Source: an uncultured Lachnospiraceae bacterium (GTDB taxonomy: Bacteria; Bacillota; Clostridia; Lachnospirales; Lachnospiraceae). From it: a stretch of DNA of 64,000 nucleotides. Shown one piece after another: positions 25,344 to 34,110 of the stretch. Position numbers and translations under genes: made by a program. The notes under the pieces are model-generated. The model made no database searches and was not told the origin of the DNA. It saw only the letters and a list, made by a program, of their open reading frames with translations. The stretch lies in contig CACXAT010000017.1 in the NCBI GenBank assembly GCA_902765725.1, forward strand, positions 1-64,000. Direction: 5' to 3'. Positions within the stretch are counted from its first letter, which is position 1, and every line of letters begins with the position of its first letter.

Positions 25344-26288
25344 ATGAGGAAGTATAGCCGGTATAGATGGAGGATCACAGCGGCAGCCGCTGCAATGACT
25401 GCCGCTGTTGTCATGCCTGCAGGCGCGGTCACGCTGGACTGGAACGACCTGACGGACGCTCAGCAGGAGAATGCCTACAAGGAACTGGAATCTGAAAATG
25501 AGAGCCTGAAGGCGCGCATTGCCCAGCTGGAGGAGCAGCTGGGACTTGGCAGCTCTTCCCAGGGAACCTCCGGGGACGCCTCGCAGACGGCAGAGGAGAG
25601 CGCCTCGCAGGCTGCGGGAGAGGCGCAGGAGTATGCCGTGCGGAGCATCGACGGCTTCCTTGGCGACCTGGCAGCCTCCTTCGAGGCAAGGCAGCAGATC
25701 GCCCGGACCTACACCAATGAACAGGTCAGCGCCATGAGCGACGCGGATATGTGGGCATTTCGCTTCCAGTGCGCCGAGGCGGAGCGTAGTTTCTACGATT
25801 CCTACGTCAACGCCCAGTTCGATGACCTGAATGTCTTCTATCTGTGCTCCGAATACTGCACAGGTCTGGGCAAGCAGTTTAGGGCCCAGGAAGTCTGGAA
25901 CAGCTCCGGGGACGGGGATGAGGCCAATAAGCTCTACACCGCAGGCTACTACAACAGGGCCTATGCGCTGGTGGAGCTGTGCGAATACTACGGCCTGGAT
26001 CTGGCGGAGGAATACCAGAATCTGAAGAACGCAGTCCGCCAGATGGACGCTCTGAGCGGGGAAGAGACAAGAAATGCTTCCGCTTCGGCGGAAGATGTGG
26101 TAAAAGTACAGGAGCTGCTGAATAATATCGGCTTCCTGTGCGGCACCCCGGACGGGATCGCCGGACGGCAGACGGCAAGCTGCATAGAGCGGTTCCAGGT
26201 CATGTACGGGTATGAACCTGTGGACGGGATCATAGATGATGAACTGATCGGGCAGCTGACAGAGATCCTGTCCCGGAAGATGGGCTGA
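25344..26288 (+). CDS. Secreted peptidoglycan-binding domain protein
   Basis: A 314-residue exported protein: basic N-terminus, hydrophobic signal segment (ITAAAAAMTAAVVMPAGAV), a short coiled coil (ENAYKELESENESLKARIAQ), a Ser/Ala/Gln-rich linker, a helical middle domain of unknown type (FEARQQIARTYTNEQVSAMS onward), and a C-terminal PG_binding_1 domain (about residues 250-312; VKVQELLNNIGFLCGTPDGI, RQTASCIERFQ). It should sit at the cell wall. No catalytic motif is visible. ATG 25344 has AAGGGG upstream. Placed between the GDPD and permease genes on the same strand. Confidence 0.72.
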   Translation: MRKYSRYRWRITAAAAAMTAAVVMPAGAVTLDWNDLTDAQQENAYKELESENESLKARIAQLEEQLGLGSSSQGTSGDASQTAEESASQAAGEAQEYAVRSIDGFLGDLAASFEARQQIARTYTNEQVSAMSDADMWAFRFQCAEAERSFYDSYVNAQFDDLNVFYLCSEYCTGLGKQFRAQEVWNSSGDGDEANKLYTAGYYNRAYALVELCEYYGLDLAEEYQNLKNAVRQMDALSGEETRNASASAEDVVKVQELLNNIGFLCGTPDGIAGRQTASCIERFQVMYGYEPVDGIIDDELIGQLTEILSRKMG

Positions 26289-26355
26289 CACACAGCCGTT
26301 CCGGGAGATGGATATGACACCTGAAGCAGAACCCGAAGGAGCAAAGAGATAGAGA

Positions 26356-27624
26356 GTGAAGATACTAGCGATTGTATTGTTTCTGACGATGTACGTTCTC
26401 ATGACGGTGTTCATGAAGAAACGTATCTGGATCGTGCTGGCAGCGGCACTGATCTTCATAGTGACCGGCATCCTGCCGCTTCAGGCGATCCCATCGGCGA
26501 TCAACTGGAACGTGCTGCTGATGATCGGCGGCACCATGGTGCTGGTGGATTTCTTCATCGAATCCAGGATGCCGAACCTGATCGCGGACTGGCTGCTGGA
26601 TAAGGCCAGCAACGTCATGTGGGTCATCATCTACATGTCCCTGTTTGCAGGCTTCATCTCTGCCTTTGTCGACAATGTGGCCACGGTACTCATGGTGGCG
26701 CCCGTCGGCATCGCCGTCTGCCGGAAGCTGAAGATCTCACCGGTCCCCATGATCCTCTCGATCGCGGTATCCTCCAATCTTCAGGGAGCCGCGACCCTGG
26801 TCGGAGACACGACCTCCATCATGCTGGGCGCCTACGCGAAGATGGACTTCCTGTCCTTCTTCTGGATGAAGGGAAGACCTGGCATCTTCTTTGCCGTAGA
26901 ACTCGGAGCCCTGGCGACCGTACCGGTCATGATGATCCTGTTTCGGGGATTCCGCCAGACAGTCAAGGCCCAGTCCCGCACGAAGGTAGAGGACCTGTTC
27001 CCGTCGGTTGTGCTGGTACTGATGGTAGTCCTGCTGATCGCAGCTTCATTTATCCCGGGCAAACCCGAGATCACCAACGGAGCGATCTGCTGCATCCTTG
27101 CGGCGGTGGCAGCGGTCAGGGAAGTACTGAAGAGCCATAAGAGCGACGGTGCAATGCATGCGCTTCTGTCCGTAGACTTTGAGACGCTGCTGCTTCTGGT
27201 CGGCCTGTTCCTGGTGATCGAAGGGATCACCCAGGCAGGAGTTATCACCGATGTTGCGAACGCGATCGCGTCCGTCGGCGGCAAAAACATGTTCCTGCTA
27301 TACACGATCATTGTGTGGGGCTCGGTGGCAGCCTCCGCCTTCATCGACAACATCCCCTATGTCGCCACCATGCTCCCGGTCATCCGGGGGATCACGACGG
27401 CGCTGGGAGTGGAACCCTACCTGCTGTATTTCGGCCTGCTGACAGGCGCGACACTGGGCGGGAACCTGACACCCATCGGAGCCTCCGCCAATATAACAGC
27501 CACGGGGCTGCTGAAGCGGGAAGGCTACGAGATCACCTTTGCGGACTTCGCGAAGATCGGCATCCCCTTCACACTGATCGCCGTTCTGTGCGGATACCTG
27601 TTTATCTGGTTCGTGTGGTCGTAA
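26356..27624 (+). CDS. SLC13/ArsB-NhaD-type permease
   Basis: This 422-residue membrane protein of about 11 TM segments starts with GTG at 26356 (weak ribosome binding site; GGAG 15 bp upstream). It repeats the ion-transporter superfamily pattern twice: FVDNVATVLMVAP and FIDNIPYVATMLPV, with the Asn-rich re-entrant parts and GGNLTPIGASANI near the end. These mark anion or Na+/H+ permeases of the ArsB/NhaD/CitT group. The substrate (arsenite, organic anion, Na+) cannot be decided. No ars genes are adjacent, which argues against arsenic export. Confidence 0.82.
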   Translation: MKILAIVLFLTMYVLMTVFMKKRIWIVLAAALIFIVTGILPLQAIPSAINWNVLLMIGGTMVLVDFFIESRMPNLIADWLLDKASNVMWVIIYMSLFAGFISAFVDNVATVLMVAPVGIAVCRKLKISPVPMILSIAVSSNLQGAATLVGDTTSIMLGAYAKMDFLSFFWMKGRPGIFFAVELGALATVPVMMILFRGFRQTVKAQSRTKVEDLFPSVVLVLMVVLLIAASFIPGKPEITNGAICCILAAVAAVREVLKSHKSDGAMHALLSVDFETLLLLVGLFLVIEGITQAGVITDVANAIASVGGKNMFLLYTIIVWGSVAASAFIDNIPYVATMLPVIRGITTALGVEPYLLYFGLLTGATLGGNLTPIGASANITATGLLKREGYEITFADFAKIGIPFTLIAVLCGYLFIWFVWS

Positions 27625-27694
27625 GTTCCTGCGAAGAATACGATAACAGGAAACCGGCTGCAGGAAGCCGGGAGGCGAAGCAAGAGAGGAAATG

Positions 27695-27722
27695 AAAAGC
27701 CCTGAGCTGTATCGCTCAGGGC
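27695..27722 (-). terminator. Terminator of putP
   Basis: GCCCTGAG / CTCAGGGC stem. On the minus strand it is followed by TTTTCATTT, so it serves putP; on the plus strand the T-run is missing. Confidence 0.7.
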
Positions 27723-27746
27723 CGCAATTACATATTTAAGCTGGAA

Positions 27747-29309
27747 TTACATGGCCGCTACCTTGTCAAAGGTATCGGTCACTTCTTTATCCGGAGCCTT
27801 CGTCAGCAGGCTGACGATGACGATCGCAAGGCTGGAGAGAATGAACGCCGGAAGGAGTTCATAGATATCCAGCAGACCGCCCAGAGGACGTACAGCGAAC
27901 TTCCAGATGAAGATCATGGCGCCGCCGACGACCATGCCGGCCAGTGCGCCCTGACGGTTCGTGCGCCTCCAGAACAGGGAGAATAGCATCAGCGGACCGA
28001 ACGCCGCGCCGAAGCCTGCCCAGGCGAAGGAGACGATACGGAATACGGAGCTGTCCGGATTCCATGCCAGGAACACGCCGATCACTGCGATGACCAGGAG
28101 GCTGCCGCGGGCAACCTTCAGATGCGTCTTGCTGTCAAGCTTCAGTCCGAAGAAACCGGAGAGGATATCCTGGGAGACCGAGCTGGAAGCTGCCAGAAGC
28201 TGTGAGTCCGCGGTGGACATGGTGGAAGCCATGATACCGGAGAGGATCAGGCCTGCAAGCAGAGCCGGAAGGAATCCGAAGGAACTCAGTCTGTGCGCGA
28301 TGGATACGATGATGGTCTCCGCGCTGCCGGAGGTGGTCAGCTCCGGGACCACGCCTGCTGCAGTCATGCCAAGGCCGATGACACCGATCAGGATCGCGAC
28401 GCCCATGGCGATGACGACCCAGATACTTGCAATCCGGCGGGAGAGCTTCAGCTTGTTCTCATCCTCGATCGCCATGAAGCGAAGAAGGATGTGCGGCATT
28501 CCGAAATACCCCAGGCCCCACGCAAGGGTGGAGACGATGGTAAGGAATCCGTAGGGAGTTGTGGTGCCGGCCGCGAACAGATCACCCGGATCCGGGACAT
28601 GGCTCAGGGTCAGGGACAGATGGCCTGCAAGTCCCTTTGCATTCTCAAGAACAGCGTCCATTCCGCCGGCCTGGTTGACACCGAAGAAGAGGACGATGGC
28701 AAGGGCGATCGACATGATGATGCTCTGGACCAGGTCCGTCATACTCGCTGCCAGGAAACCGCCGGTCATGGTGTAGAAGATGACTACGATGGCGCCTACG
28801 ATCATGGCAAGATGGTAATCCACATTGAACAGGGAGGAGAACAGCTTGCCGATGGCGGAGAAACCGGATGCGGTATAGGGGATGAAGAAGATGACGATCA
28901 CGAGGGCCGCGATCAGCGTCAGGACCTTCTTCTTATCGCCATAGCGGTTTGAGAAGAACTGGGGGAGCGTGATGGAGTTGCCTGCGACAAGGGAATAGCG
29001 GCGAAGCTTCTTTGCCACGATCAGCCAGTTGATATAGGTTCCGACAGCAAGTCCGAGGGCGGTCCAGACCGGCTCCGCGATACCGGACAGATACGCAAGG
29101 CCCGGCAGACCCATGAGCAGCCAGCTGCTCATGTCGGAGGCCTCGGCACTCATGGCTGTGACGAAAGGCCCGAGCTGGCGTCCGCCCAGATAGAAATCGC
29201 CGACGGTCTCATTTTTCCTGGAAGCCAGGAGGCCTATGGTCAGCATGCCGAGCAGGTACGCAACCATCGCTACAATGATTCCAAATAATGATACACCTGA
29301 AAGATTCAT
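27747..29309 (-). CDS. putP: Sodium/proline symporter
   Basis: Imports proline with Na+. The 520-residue SSS-family protein has 13 TM segments with marker stretches: SAEASDMSSWLLMGLPGLAY (substrate/Na+ site in TM2), NSITLPQFFSNRYGD, GALAGMVVGG and ADSQLLAASSSVSQD. ATG 29309 has AGGAG 9 bp upstream. It is a single-gene unit, divergent from moaA, with its own promoter and a downstream terminator. Proline specificity is by overall similarity to PutP; a related SSS substrate is possible. Confidence 0.88.
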   Translation of the reverse strand: MNLSGVSLFGIIVAMVAYLLGMLTIGLLASRKNETVGDFYLGGRQLGPFVTAMSAEASDMSSWLLMGLPGLAYLSGIAEPVWTALGLAVGTYINWLIVAKKLRRYSLVAGNSITLPQFFSNRYGDKKKVLTLIAALVIVIFFIPYTASGFSAIGKLFSSLFNVDYHLAMIVGAIVVIFYTMTGGFLAASMTDLVQSIIMSIALAIVLFFGVNQAGGMDAVLENAKGLAGHLSLTLSHVPDPGDLFAAGTTTPYGFLTIVSTLAWGLGYFGMPHILLRFMAIEDENKLKLSRRIASIWVVIAMGVAILIGVIGLGMTAAGVVPELTTSGSAETIIVSIAHRLSSFGFLPALLAGLILSGIMASTMSTADSQLLAASSSVSQDILSGFFGLKLDSKTHLKVARGSLLVIAVIGVFLAWNPDSSVFRIVSFAWAGFGAAFGPLMLFSLFWRRTNRQGALAGMVVGGAMIFIWKFAVRPLGGLLDIYELLPAFILSSLAIVIVSLLTKAPDKEVTDTFDKVAAM

Positions 29310-29393
29310 ACTCTCACTCCTCTGCCGCGCAGAAAGGCGGCTGGTTTACACAACACTGCATCTCATTAATGCATTAAAGCATAATTGCTGTGC

Positions 29394-29422
29394 ATTATAC
29401 CACAGCCAGCCGAAGTGAACAA
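29394..29422 (-). promoter_or_regulatory. putP promoter (extended -10)
   Basis: Minus strand: TTGTTC, 17 bp, TGG-TATAAT. The -35 is weak but the extended -10 is perfect. Confidence 0.6.
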
Positions 29423-29452
29423 GTGTATAATGTACCCATTCGGAGTGTAAAC

Positions 29453-29461
29453 TGGTATAAT
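29453..29461 (+). promoter_or_regulatory. moaA extended -10 promoter very close to the start codon
   Basis: TGGTATAAT at 29453-29461; a second TATAAT lies 30 bp earlier (29426-29431). Initiation about 7 bp past the nearer -10 would begin the mRNA at or within 3 nt of ATG 29471. Confidence 0.5.
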
Positions 29462-29470
29462 AATGGCATT

Positions 29471-30442
29471 ATGAAAGATCGATTCGGACGAGAGATCAAT
29501 TACATAAGGATATCCCTGACCGACAGATGCAATCTGAGGTGTGTTTACTGTATGCCGGAGGGTGTCGAGCTGGTTCCCCGGGAGGAGATCCTGAGGGAGT
29601 CGGAGATCCTGGAGATCACGAGGGCTGCCGCGGACCTTGGCATATGCCATGTCAAGCTGACCGGGGGAGAGCCTCTGGTGAGACGCTGCTGCAGAAACCT
29701 GATTAAGGAGATGAAACAGATCCCCGGGATCGGGACAGTGACGCTCACCACCAATGGGATCCTGCTGGGTGAGAACCTGGCCCATCTCAAGGAGAGCGGG
29801 ATAGATGGGATCAACATCAGTCTGGACACAGTGGACCCTGACCTGTACAGGAAGATCACGGGAGGCGGAGACGTCTCCGTGGTTCTGGAAGCGGTGCGCC
29901 GCAGCGTGGAGGCCGGGATCCGGACCAAGATCAACGCAGTCTCCCTGACTGAGGAAAATGAAGAGCTCCTGAAGATCGCAGAAGACGATCCGGTGGATGT
30001 GCGCTTTATTGAGATCATGCCGATCGGATACGGAAGACAGTTCCCGCAGGTGGATAACCGCAGGATCCTGGAGGCGGTGAGGCGGAAGCATCCGGATATA
30101 GAGGAAGACCTGTCGGTGCACGGCTGCGGGCCTGCCGTATATTACAGGATCCCCGGCTTTAAGGGGGCGGTTGGCTTTATCAGTGCCATACACGGCAAGT
30201 TCTGCGGCAGCTGCAACCGCGTCCGGCTGACATCCATGGGATACCTGAAGACCTGCCTGTGCTATGAGGACGGGACGGATCTTCGCAGGATCGTCAGGGA
30301 CGAAGAACTGACAGAGGCAAGGCGGCAGGAGATGCTCAGGGAAGCGATGAAGGAGGCAATCCTCAGAAAGCCCGCAGCGCACTGCTTCGATGATCCGGAG
30401 GATATCACAGAGAGACATCTGATGGCATCCATCGGCGGCTGA
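29471..30442 (+). CDS. moaA: GTP 3',8-cyclase (molybdenum cofactor synthesis)
   Basis: Radical SAM enzyme that, with MoaC, turns GTP into cyclic pyranopterin monophosphate. The 323 residues contain the N-terminal SAM cluster CNLRCVYC, the GGEPL SAM-binding turn, and the C-terminal second cluster Cys set (CGSCNRVRLT and a Cys 14 residues on, KTCLC). I start at ATG 29471, where the canonical MKDRFGREINYIRIS opening begins. No Shine-Dalgarno is visible before it. First gene of a four-gene cofactor operon; the next start is 15 bp on. Confidence 0.93.
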   Translation: MKDRFGREINYIRISLTDRCNLRCVYCMPEGVELVPREEILRESEILEITRAAADLGICHVKLTGGEPLVRRCCRNLIKEMKQIPGIGTVTLTTNGILLGENLAHLKESGIDGINISLDTVDPDLYRKITGGGDVSVVLEAVRRSVEAGIRTKINAVSLTEENEELLKIAEDDPVDVRFIEIMPIGYGRQFPQVDNRRILEAVRRKHPDIEEDLSVHGCGPAVYYRIPGFKGAVGFISAIHGKFCGSCNRVRLTSMGYLKTCLCYEDGTDLRRIVRDEELTEARRQEMLREAMKEAILRKPAAHCFDDPEDITERHLMASIGG

Positions 30443-30456
30443 CAGAAGGAGGCACA

Positions 30457-31440
30457 GTGGTGAGAGAAGAGAAGAAGACAGTACAGCGGACCGGCGTCAT
30501 CCACGCGGTCTGCGTGAGCGACCGGAAGGGAGTCGGGAAGACACCGGTCAGTGAGGCAGTATTCACCCCGGAGCACGGAATCGAGGGTGACGCCCATGCC
30601 GGGACCTGGCACAGGCAGATCAGTCTCCTGTCCTGGGATAAGGTTGTGGAATTCAATCAAAACGGAGCCGGGGTAAAGGACGGAGACTTCGGAGAGAACC
30701 TGGTGGTGGAAGGGATTGACTTCAGGTCGCTTCCGGTGGGCTCGATCCTGACCATCAGAGCGGCCGGAGAGAATGCCGGGCGCCCGGAAGTCGTCCTCGA
30801 GATGACCCAGATCGGCAAGGCCTGCCATACAGGGTGCGCCATCAAGCAGAGGATGGGCGTGTGCATCATGCCCGTGGAGGGTGTATTTGCCAGAGTCCTC
30901 AGGGGCGGGACCGTACGGCCCGGAGACATTCTGACAGTGTCAGATCCGGACCCCGACAGGCCATTTACCGCGGCAGTGATCACGGTCAGTGACCGGAGCG
31001 CCGCGGGAGAGAGAGAGGATCTGAGCGGTCCGGCAGCGGCCGGGATGCTCAGGGAAGCTGGCTACGACGTGCTGGAGACGATCATCATACCGGACGAGCA
31101 GGAACAGATCAGCGCGCAGCTGAGACGCCTGGCGGATCAGAGACAGGTCAGCCTGGTGGTCACCAGCGGCGGTACGGGATTCTCCCTCAGGGACAGGACT
31201 CCTGAGGCGACCCTCGAGGTGGCGGACCGCAATGCGCCGGGGATCGCGGAGGCGATCCGGGTACGGTCCCTGCAGATCACGGACAGGGCCATGCTGAGCC
31301 GGGGCGCCAGCGTGATCCGGGGAAGGACGCTGATCGTCAATCTTCCGGGATCGCCCAAGGCAGTGAAGGAGAGCCTGGGATTCATTCTGGGAGCGCTGGA
31401 TCACGGACTCGGGATCCTGAGGGGCAGCGCGACCGATTGA
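30457..31440 (+). CDS. MOSC domain fused to MogA/MoaB-type molybdopterin adenylyltransferase
   Basis: The 327-residue protein joins two functions. Residues 1-165 are a MOSC domain (HGIEGDAHAGTWHRQISLL, the conserved Cys in GKACHTGCAIKQRMGVCIMP) that handles sulfur or metal-sulfur in cofactor maturation. Residues about 170-327 are a MogA/MoaB fold (VITVSDRSAAGEREDLSGP, VVTSGGTGFSLRDRTPEA, NLPGSPKAVKESLGFIL) that adenylates molybdopterin. Start GTG 30457 or GTG 30460; AAGGAGG lies just upstream and slightly favours the latter. It follows moaA by 14 bp. Fusions of this kind are known in Clostridia. Confidence 0.9.
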   Translation: MVREEKKTVQRTGVIHAVCVSDRKGVGKTPVSEAVFTPEHGIEGDAHAGTWHRQISLLSWDKVVEFNQNGAGVKDGDFGENLVVEGIDFRSLPVGSILTIRAAGENAGRPEVVLEMTQIGKACHTGCAIKQRMGVCIMPVEGVFARVLRGGTVRPGDILTVSDPDPDRPFTAAVITVSDRSAAGEREDLSGPAAAGMLREAGYDVLETIIIPDEQEQISAQLRRLADQRQVSLVVTSGGTGFSLRDRTPEATLEVADRNAPGIAEAIRVRSLQITDRAMLSRGASVIRGRTLIVNLPGSPKAVKESLGFILGALDHGLGILRGSATD

Positions 31441-31475
31441 CAGCATCTGACAATACATGAAAGGGAAAGGCAGAC

Positions 31476-32543
31476 ATGAAACTGATCAGGACAACAGAAG
31501 CGGTGGGACAGGTCCTGTGTCATGACGTGACGCAGATCATTCCCGGAAAATACAAAGGCCCCGCTTTCAGGAAGGGGCATATCATAACGGAAGAAGACAT
31601 CCCGGTTCTTCTGAGCATCGGCAAGGAGAACCTGTATGTGTGGGAGAAGACGGAAGGGATCCTGCACGAGGACGAGGCGGCGGCCATACTGAGAGACCTG
31701 GCGATGGGAAGCCATATGACTGCAGGCGAGCCCAGCGAGGGCAAGATCGAGCTGAAGGCAGAGTGCGGCGGACTTCTGAAGGTCAATTCCAGGGCACTGC
31801 TGGAGGTGAACTCCACGCCCCAGATGATGATCGCGACCCGCCACGGCAACACGCCGGTGAAGGCCGGCGACAAGCTGGCAGGCACGCGGATCATCCCCCT
31901 TGTGATCGAGAAGGAGAAGATGGACGAGCTGGTGGAGCGCACCCACGCGGTCACCGGCGGGGAACCGATCCTGGACCTGAAGCCCTGGGTCCACAAGAAG
32001 GTGGGGATCGTCACCACCGGGTCGGAAGTATACAAGGGCCGCATCGAGGACAAGTTCACTCCCATCCTGATCCGGAAGCTGGAGCAGTTCGATGTGGAGA
32101 TCATCGGACATGAGACCACGGACGATGATGATAAGATGACTACAGCGGCCATCGAAAAGCTGCTGGAGGCAGGCGCGGACGTGGTCCTGTGCACCGGCGG
32201 CATGAGCGTGGATCCGGATGACAGGACGCCCCTTGCGATCCGCAACACCGGGGCGCAGATCGTCACCTACGGGGCACCGGTCCTGCCGGGAGCGATGTTC
32301 CTGCTGGCCTATCTTCCCCCGCGTGAAGAGGGCTCCAAAGAGAGCGGCAGCGCGAGTCCGAGAGTGATCTGCGGCCTGCCCGGCTGCGTCATGTACGCAA
32401 AGCGGACGATCTTCGACCTGCTGATCACGCGCATTATGGCAGATGACCGGATCAGCGCACAGGAGATCCAGGCGCTGGGCGAGGGCGGACTGTGCCTTGG
32501 CTGCGAGACATGCACATACCCGAACTGCGGCTTTGGAAAATGA
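31476..32543 (+). CDS. MoeA/CinA-like molybdopterin-binding protein with C-terminal Cys motif
   Basis: The 355-residue protein has an N-terminal part unlike MoeA domain I (IRTTEAVGQVLCHDVTQIIP) and a central MoCF-binding fold (KVGIVTTGSEVYKGRIEDKF, VLCTGGMSVDPDDRTPLAIR, LPGAMFLLAYLP, GLPGCVMY). The end adds a Cys cluster, LGCETCTYPNCGFGK. It probably binds molybdopterin at the Mo-insertion or later maturation step. The absence of the full MoeA domain set makes plain moeA naming unsafe. It lies between the MOSC-MogA and moaC genes on the same strand (35 and 30 bp gaps). Confidence 0.82.
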   Translation: MKLIRTTEAVGQVLCHDVTQIIPGKYKGPAFRKGHIITEEDIPVLLSIGKENLYVWEKTEGILHEDEAAAILRDLAMGSHMTAGEPSEGKIELKAECGGLLKVNSRALLEVNSTPQMMIATRHGNTPVKAGDKLAGTRIIPLVIEKEKMDELVERTHAVTGGEPILDLKPWVHKKVGIVTTGSEVYKGRIEDKFTPILIRKLEQFDVEIIGHETTDDDDKMTTAAIEKLLEAGADVVLCTGGMSVDPDDRTPLAIRNTGAQIVTYGAPVLPGAMFLLAYLPPREEGSKESGSASPRVICGLPGCVMYAKRTIFDLLITRIMADDRISAQEIQALGEGGLCLGCETCTYPNCGFGK

Positions 32544-32573
32544 AAACGCGCAGGCTTCAGAAGGGAGAGGGAA

Positions 32574-33059
32574 TTGGAATTCACTCATTTTGACGAACAG
32601 GGCAACGCTGTCATGGTAGATGTCTCGGACAAAGACATCACACAGAGGATGGCCGTTGCGGAAGGTTCGATAACGGTATCTGAAGAGTGTTATCAGAAGA
32701 TCGACCAGGGAGATGTGAAGAAGGGAGATGTCCTGGGGGTTGCCCGGATCGCCGGGATCATGGGAGCCAAGAAAACCAGTGAACTGATCCCCCTGTGCCA
32801 CATCCTGAACCTGACGAAGGTCACGGTGGACTTTGTGAAGGAGCCTGAAGCCTGCCGGATCCGGGCCCTCTGCACTGTGAAATGCACAGGCCGGACCGGC
32901 GTGGAGATGGAGGCTCTCACCGGAGTTTCCACCGCGCTGCTCACCATCTATGACATGTGCAAGGCCATCGACCGAAGCATGGAGATCTCCGGCATCCACC
33001 TGGTACACAAGGAAGGCGGGGCATCCGGAGTGTTCGACCGCCAGGAGGAAAGCGTATGA
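32574..33059 (+). CDS. moaC: Cyclic pyranopterin monophosphate synthase
   Basis: Works after MoaA to form cPMP. The 161 residues match family length; marks are [47 protein letters not shown] and [15 protein letters not shown] with YDMCKAIDR. The start is TTG 32574, supported by AGGGAGAGG five bp before it; there is no ATG in a usable place. The stop overlaps the next start as ATGA (33056-33059), so translation is coupled. Confidence 0.93.
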   Translation: MEFTHFDEQGNAVMVDVSDKDITQRMAVAEGSITVSEECYQKIDQGDVKKGDVLGVARIAGIMGAKKTSELIPLCHILNLTKVTVDFVKEPEACRIRALCTVKCTGRTGVEMEALTGVSTALLTIYDMCKAIDRSMEISGIHLVHKEGGASGVFDRQEESV

Positions 33060-33535
33060 ATATATTGATCGACCTTGTCAAGAACCCCGTGTTCCTGTCC
33101 GCAGGCGGCGCATGGCTGGTGGCACAGGTGTCAAAGATCATCTATGAATCCATCCGGTACGGCTTCAGCGTCAGGCGGCTTGCCGGCGGAGGCGGGATGC
33201 CCAGCTCCCACTCCGCGACCATGATCGGACTGACGGCAGGATGTCTCCTGACCCATTCCGCGCTCAGTCCGGAATTCGCCATAGCGGTATTCCTGTCCAT
33301 GGTGGTCATGTACGACGCCATGGGAGTGCGCTACGAGACAGGGCAGCAGGCGAAGATCCTCAATAAGATGAGAGAGCGTGACATCGAGGAGGGAAGAGAG
33401 CCCCTGTTTGACACGCCGCTGGACGAGAAGATGGGACATACCTTAAGTGAGGTGATCGCAGGCGCGGTCATCGGCATCGCGGCGGCAATCATCATGTGCA
33501 CCTGGATCGCGCCGCTGATCCAGAGCGTCCTCTGA
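33056..33535 (+). CDS. Divergent PAP2-family (DUF212) membrane protein
   Basis: A 159-residue protein with three or four TM segments and the DUF212 marks: [35 protein letters not shown] and [14 protein letters not shown], then [13 protein letters not shown] near the end. These are distant relatives of acid phosphatases. ATG 33056 overlaps the moaC stop. The biochemical role is not settled in the family, and its place in a cofactor operon may only reflect shared transcription. Confidence 0.85.
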   Translation: MNILIDLVKNPVFLSAGGAWLVAQVSKIIYESIRYGFSVRRLAGGGGMPSSHSATMIGLTAGCLLTHSALSPEFAIAVFLSMVVMYDAMGVRYETGQQAKILNKMRERDIEEGREPLFDTPLDEKMGHTLSEVIAGAVIGIAAAIIMCTWIAPLIQSVL

Positions 33536-33630
33536 TTGATTTTGACTTCGCAATGTGCGATACTACGCTCAATCAGTCTGACAGACTGAAGGTTATAGCA
33601 GAAGGTTACAGATGAAAGGAGAGCAGTACA

Positions 33631-34083
33631 ATGGATTATCAGGCCTGGTTCTGGCTGGCCATGATCATACTGTTTCTGGTGCTGGAGATGATCACCGTCA
33701 GCCTTGTATCCATCTGGTTCGTAGGCGGGGCACTGGCGGGATTTGCCGTTTCGTATGTCACGGAGAACATCCTGATTCAGGCGGCAGTGTTCCTGGGAGT
33801 GTCAGTTGTACTCCTGCTGATGCTCAGGCCTCTGGCGAGAAGGCTGTCCGTGAAACAGAAGGATCAGATGGTTTCCGGAGCAAAAGCGATGATCGGGAAA
33901 CAGGCGATCGTCACAGAGGAGATCGACAATGTCCACGCGAAGGGCGCCGTTCAGGTCAACGGACAATACTGGACAGCCAAGACGAAGATGTTCGAGGATA
34001 AGATCCCGAAGGACACCATCGTGGACATCATAGATGTAGATGGGGTAAAACTGATCGTAAAGAAAGCAGGAGAGAAGGTTTAA
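33631..34083 (+). CDS. NfeD-family membrane protein
   Basis: 150 residues: two or three TM helices (FWLAMIILFLVLEMITVSLV; IQAAVFLGVSVVLLLMLRPL) and a C-terminal OB fold (IGKQAIVTEEIDNVHAKGAV ... WTAKTKMFEDKIPKDT). NfeD proteins partner with SPFH proteins in membrane microdomains. The SPFH gene follows 27 bp downstream, which is the standard pairing. ATG 33631 has AAGGAGAGC upstream. Confidence 0.9.
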   Translation: MDYQAWFWLAMIILFLVLEMITVSLVSIWFVGGALAGFAVSYVTENILIQAAVFLGVSVVLLLMLRPLARRLSVKQKDQMVSGAKAMIGKQAIVTEEIDNVHAKGAVQVNGQYWTAKTKMFEDKIPKDTIVDIIDVDGVKLIVKKAGEKV

Positions 34084-34110
34084 GCATCTTACAGAGGAAG
34101 GAGGCAGCTT

